From CAZJBP01 sp964544115 (GTDB lineage: Bacteria > Verrucomicrobiota > Kiritimatiellia > UBA8416 > JADHWI01), in the NCBI GenBank assembly GCA_964544115.1, contig CAZJBP010000078.1:1-17352 (forward strand): a DNA stretch of 17,352 nucleotides. Reading direction: 5' to 3'. Position numbers and translations under genes: made by a program. The number at the start of each line of letters is the position of its first letter. Positions within the stretch are counted from its first letter, which is position 1. Below, piece after piece: positions 15,701 through 17,352 of this stretch. The notes below the pieces were generated by a model. The model was given only the letters and a program-made list of their open reading frames with translations, was not told where the DNA came from and ran no database searches.

Positions 15701-16233
15701 CGCGCCAGGGCCCGTTCCTGCCCGACGCCATTGCCTACGTGGGGAAGGAATCAAGGGCGCACGTCATGGCGCGCACGGCGGGGGTCGATCTCACGCCCTC
15801 GTGGAATCAAGTGTTGGATGTGGACCCGGTCAGCCTGCACCCGACGGCGTCCGGAACCTACATAAGGCATGCGGACCACCTTGTGCATTTCGCCGGGGCC
15901 GCATCCACGGGCGTTGTCTACAGGCTTCCGCCGGGCCGGGCCGGCGAGATTCTCGACTTTTGCGAGGGCACGGGCCGCGTCATGGTTGTATCCGGGCCAT
16001 TGCCCGCCGGTCCGGAGAACAAGGGCACCTCCAACGCGCCGCCCGCACTCACCGGCCTGCGCGTCGATGTGTTCCAGCGCGACGCGGCCGCGGGCCTGCA
16101 GGGCGACATGCTCCCCGGCGACCGGCCGAAGGCCGCTGCCGGCTACCAGAGCGAGGCCAGGATTCTCGACCGGGCGATCATCGCCACCGATCCCGGCGGC
16201 ATCCGCGTGTATCGCTCCACGCCCCCGGAATGA
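12784..16233 (+). CDS. Large exported PQQ-like beta-propeller protein with TPR-like N-terminal half
   Basis: A 1149-residue protein of unknown specific role. The ATG at 12784 is chosen because a signal peptide starts there (basic start, then A-V-L-L-L-L-C-A-A, cleavage near L-A-A24 before Q-T-L). The frame is open upstream to 12688, but that would bury the signal. No clear Shine-Dalgarno precedes it. Residues about 60-470 are helical with TPR-like pairs (A-A-Y-A-A-I-A-D-E-Y-K-M-L; R-K-A-A-D-L-Y-A-R-A-G). From about 490 come repeated propeller blades of the pattern A-x-D-x-x-S/T-G-x-x-x-W, for example A-F-D-R-D-S-G-R-I-I-W-E and A-I-D-P-G-L-G-K-I-L-W. Such TPR plus PQQ-like proteins are common in planctomycetes and relatives, usually as binding scaffolds rather than PQQ enzymes. 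It diverges from GH32 and converges on the symporter gene with one base between the stops. Confidence 0.85.
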   Translation: MRPCFRHAAVLLLLCAAHGSTLAAQTLPPLWPLDCVLTAWMDVPIDWKPTWDETLAANYDPAAWKTTVAASAELRDATTQVCRLRHIALLEAMIRHFPQDKDRHAAAYAAIADEYKMLEDRTRCLQWNRKIVEDFPDRHDLASTACTEILRHAHPFDAIPDTLAWVEFAAGRVLAIEKTDPASLSEQALDLARRHPCMALAYNHRYVDARRLLDSQKESSGTNTWWLLERAALMDEAGATRKAADLYARAGNKAMAASLLARTNPSAIADPMSAAPQELVMRWRSLQDDIKLPGAPSQMGLENAREVIRLSADPEAMLLISPGHRIQFWPVVDRALCGAPPAYLQPLREEQEKTVHPLAAEFPRTGNADELISLFRRYPWAQSVQVLLLEAGETDLREGRNHRALRAFQDVAAHAADPVLKAQATVGLWLALAQEPDAQTALEAAMAAVPDGDPLPWHGVNMPARDVKKDIGRRTPADSLAVSHRLSATPTPATADGRTYTLTGGPEVRSRRPVDLVCRDGASGDVVWKRHLGNLPVDVLAQAGGAIAVHQGSLYVSTDLGMVGRFDVRDGMVEWIRHYSGSAARELMNVRQQREGAAPLVVGNKVIAAPRDHSGAIAFDRDSGRIIWEALLTPSDRVVGAAGPVVVLRGGGELSALDLNSGIERWHLTLSEVVPMQVAVESSSIVAVCGDQLFRIEAATGRVIAKTPLERKPGTEAALLQYGSLTEIGEAMVAVPRAEPDPAQGNLRPPLVETWRLACDTPELVWPGPATERADIFGVLSGQSVLCVRVQPNAEVVWQRRLRERPDSMGFHGRLMVAAQGRTLTALAVQDGTTKWALELPFPADVVCGDEQILVAAELSSRGKVAAIDPGLGKILWTRWFGQEIRFNTRTLKWVTLQAEPGERPVLHLYWNHAILSGKKEWQPIEAIADAASGIVRDVRLFLPDEPIWPRAIAFGDDVRVRPDAGRGPAPWPRQGPFLPDAIAYVGKESRAHVMARTAGVDLTPSWNQVLDVDPVSLHPTASGTYIRHADHLVHFAGAASTGVVYRLPPGRAGEILDFCEGTGRVMVVSGPLPAGPENKGTSNAPPALTGLRVDVFQRDAAAGLQGDMLPGDRPKAAAGYQSEARILDRAIIATDPGGIRVYRSTPPE

Positions 16234-16234
16234 C

Positions 16235-17352
16235 TCAGCCCCGCTCGACAGGGCCGCTGGCCCAAAGCCCGCGGACAATGCGGATCGTCGCCACGGCGCT
16301 CGCCACAAAGATGGCGAGCTGGATCCAGCCCAGGGTTGTCTTCCCCAGCAGGAACGCTCCGGTGCAGAAGAGCCCGGACCACACCATGGCCGTGCCAACG
16401 CCCCATCCGAGCAGCTCCATCGGTAGACTGTCCGACGCGGAGGGCAGGCCGGTCTCCCGCCGGAACGTGGTCCAGCCCGGTCCCACGGGCCGCACGAGCG
16501 TGTAGAACTCGATCAGCTTCTGGCGGGAGGACGGCGGTGTCACGAAGGCGGCGATCAGCCACGCCACCGTGGTGAGGCCAACCGACCAGATGAGCTTCAT
16601 GTAGCTGGACACGTCCTGGAAGGCCGCCATCTGCGACAGGGCCACGGCGGTTACGAACGACACGGTCATGGCCGTGATCTCGCACCAGGCGTTCACGCGC
16701 CACCAGAACCAGCGCAGAAGATAGATGAGACCCGTGCCCGCGCCGATGGAGAGAATGATATCGAACGACTTCTTGGACGACTCCAGATGGAGCGTCAGCC
16801 ACCCGGAGATCACCATCAGCAGGACGGTCACCAGGCGACCAACCATGACATAGTGCTTCTCCGCCATTCCGGGCTTGAGGAAGCGCCGGTAGAAATCGTG
16901 GACGAGATAGGAGGTGCCCCAGTTCAGATGCGTATCGATTGTGGAGACATAGGCCGACAGCAACCCGGCCAGCATCAGACCCAGGAAGCCAACCGGTAGC
17001 AGTTTGAGCATCGCCGGATAGGCCATGTCGTGGCCCATCTTGTCTTCCGGCATGTTCGGATACGCCTGCCGAAGCGACGTCAGCCCCCTTGCCGCCATGC
17101 GCGTGGCCTCATCCACGTGCGCCACACCGCCGGCCTGTTGAATCGCCGCCTTGGCCGCCTCCATCTTCTCCGGCGGGTCCATGGGATAAACGATCAGCGT
17201 GGCCAGCGCGACCAGGATCCACGGCCACGGGCGCAGGGCATAGTGCGCCACATTAAAGAACAGCGTCCCGCCCAGCGAGTCCCGTTCCGACCGGGCAGCC
17301 AGCATGCGCTGCGCGATATAGCTGCCGCCGCCGGGTTCGGCGCCCGGGTACC
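16235..17352 (-). CDS. Sodium:solute symporter (SSS family), 5' truncated
   Basis: A membrane transporter that would import a solute, probably a sugar or related compound, driven by the sodium gradient. The frame stays open to the window edge and encodes Y-P-G-A-E-P-G-G-G-S-Y-I-A-Q-R ahead of the ATG at 17305, so that ATG is internal and the N-terminal part (several helices) is missing. About 371 residues remain. They include A-L-R-P-W-P-W-I-L-V-A-L-A, a hallmark of one SSS subgroup, the helix G-F-L-G-L-M-L-A-G-L-L-S-A-Y followed by S-T-I-D-T-H-L-N-W (the conserved TM8 sodium-site region of SSS proteins), and further hydrophobic segments up to the C-terminus. Substrate cannot be assigned; proximity to glycosidase genes makes a glycan-derived sugar plausible. 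The gene meets the PQQ-protein gene tail to tail, with no space for a terminator between them. Confidence 0.92.
   Translation of the reverse strand, partial: YPGAEPGGGSYIAQRMLAARSERDSLGGTLFFNVAHYALRPWPWILVALATLIVYPMDPPEKMEAAKAAIQQAGGVAHVDEATRMAARGLTSLRQAYPNMPEDKMGHDMAYPAMLKLLPVGFLGLMLAGLLSAYVSTIDTHLNWGTSYLVHDFYRRFLKPGMAEKHYVMVGRLVTVLLMVISGWLTLHLESSKKSFDIILSIGAGTGLIYLLRWFWWRVNAWCEITAMTVSFVTAVALSQMAAFQDVSSYMKLIWSVGLTTVAWLIAAFVTPPSSRQKLIEFYTLVRPVGPGWTTFRRETGLPSASDSLPMELLGWGVGTAMVWSGLFCTGAFLLGKTTLGWIQLAIFVASAVATIRIVRGLWASGPVERG

Overview
The window is GC-rich, densely coded bacterial DNA dominated by carbohydrate-active enzymes. It probably comes from a draft or metagenome assembly, because a run of exactly 100 Ns at 11174-11273 looks like a scaffold join. 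Tandem secreted glycosidases, a large exported PQQ-type beta-propeller protein and an SSS symporter of the 'ALRPWPWILVALA' type suggest the Planctomycetes-Verrucomicrobia-Lentisphaerae (PVC) group. This is an inference: there is no rRNA or marker gene here.

Left half (1-8141): four head-to-tail paralogous genes for GH20 (beta-N-acetylhexosaminidase family) proteins. The first is cut by the window start. Each complete copy has a signal peptide, an N-terminal GH20b-like domain, a GH20 barrel with the H-x-G-G-D-E catalytic motif, a chitobiase-C-terminal-like domain and a discoidin (F5/8 type C) domain. The copies look like mosaics of each other. Two related 29-nt hairpins with compensatory base changes sit in the first two junctions. 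The second one extends into a strong terminator-like stem.

8151-10421: a GH95 (alpha-L-fucosidase/alpha-L-galactosidase family) enzyme. It begins three codons after the TAG of the fourth GH20 gene, in the same frame, and has no signal peptide of its own. GH20 plus GH95 suggests use of fucosylated, N-acetylhexosamine-containing glycans such as mucin-like or glycoprotein glycans. That substrate is inferred.

10422-11173: an island with lower GC than its surroundings. It holds a short direct repeat, two 12-bp GTGT-N4-ACAC palindromes and a brnT-brnA type II toxin-antitoxin pair. brnT carries a one-base frameshift that destroys the usual C-terminus, while brnA is intact.

11274-17352: a minus-strand GH32-related gene whose 3' end is lost in the gap. 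Divergent from it is a 1149-residue exported protein with a helical TPR-like N-terminal half and a PQQ-like beta-propeller. Convergent with that is a 5'-truncated sodium:solute symporter. Their stop codons are one base apart. A plausible scheme is extracellular hexosamine release by the GH20 array, further trimming by GH95 and GH32 enzymes, and uptake by the symporter. The last part rests on proximity alone.

I found no CRISPR array, rRNA, tRNA, transposase, integrase or phage gene. I found no convincing wholly new system. The most distinctive features are the GH20 array with its covarying hairpins, and the in-frame GH20-TAG-GH95 junction.
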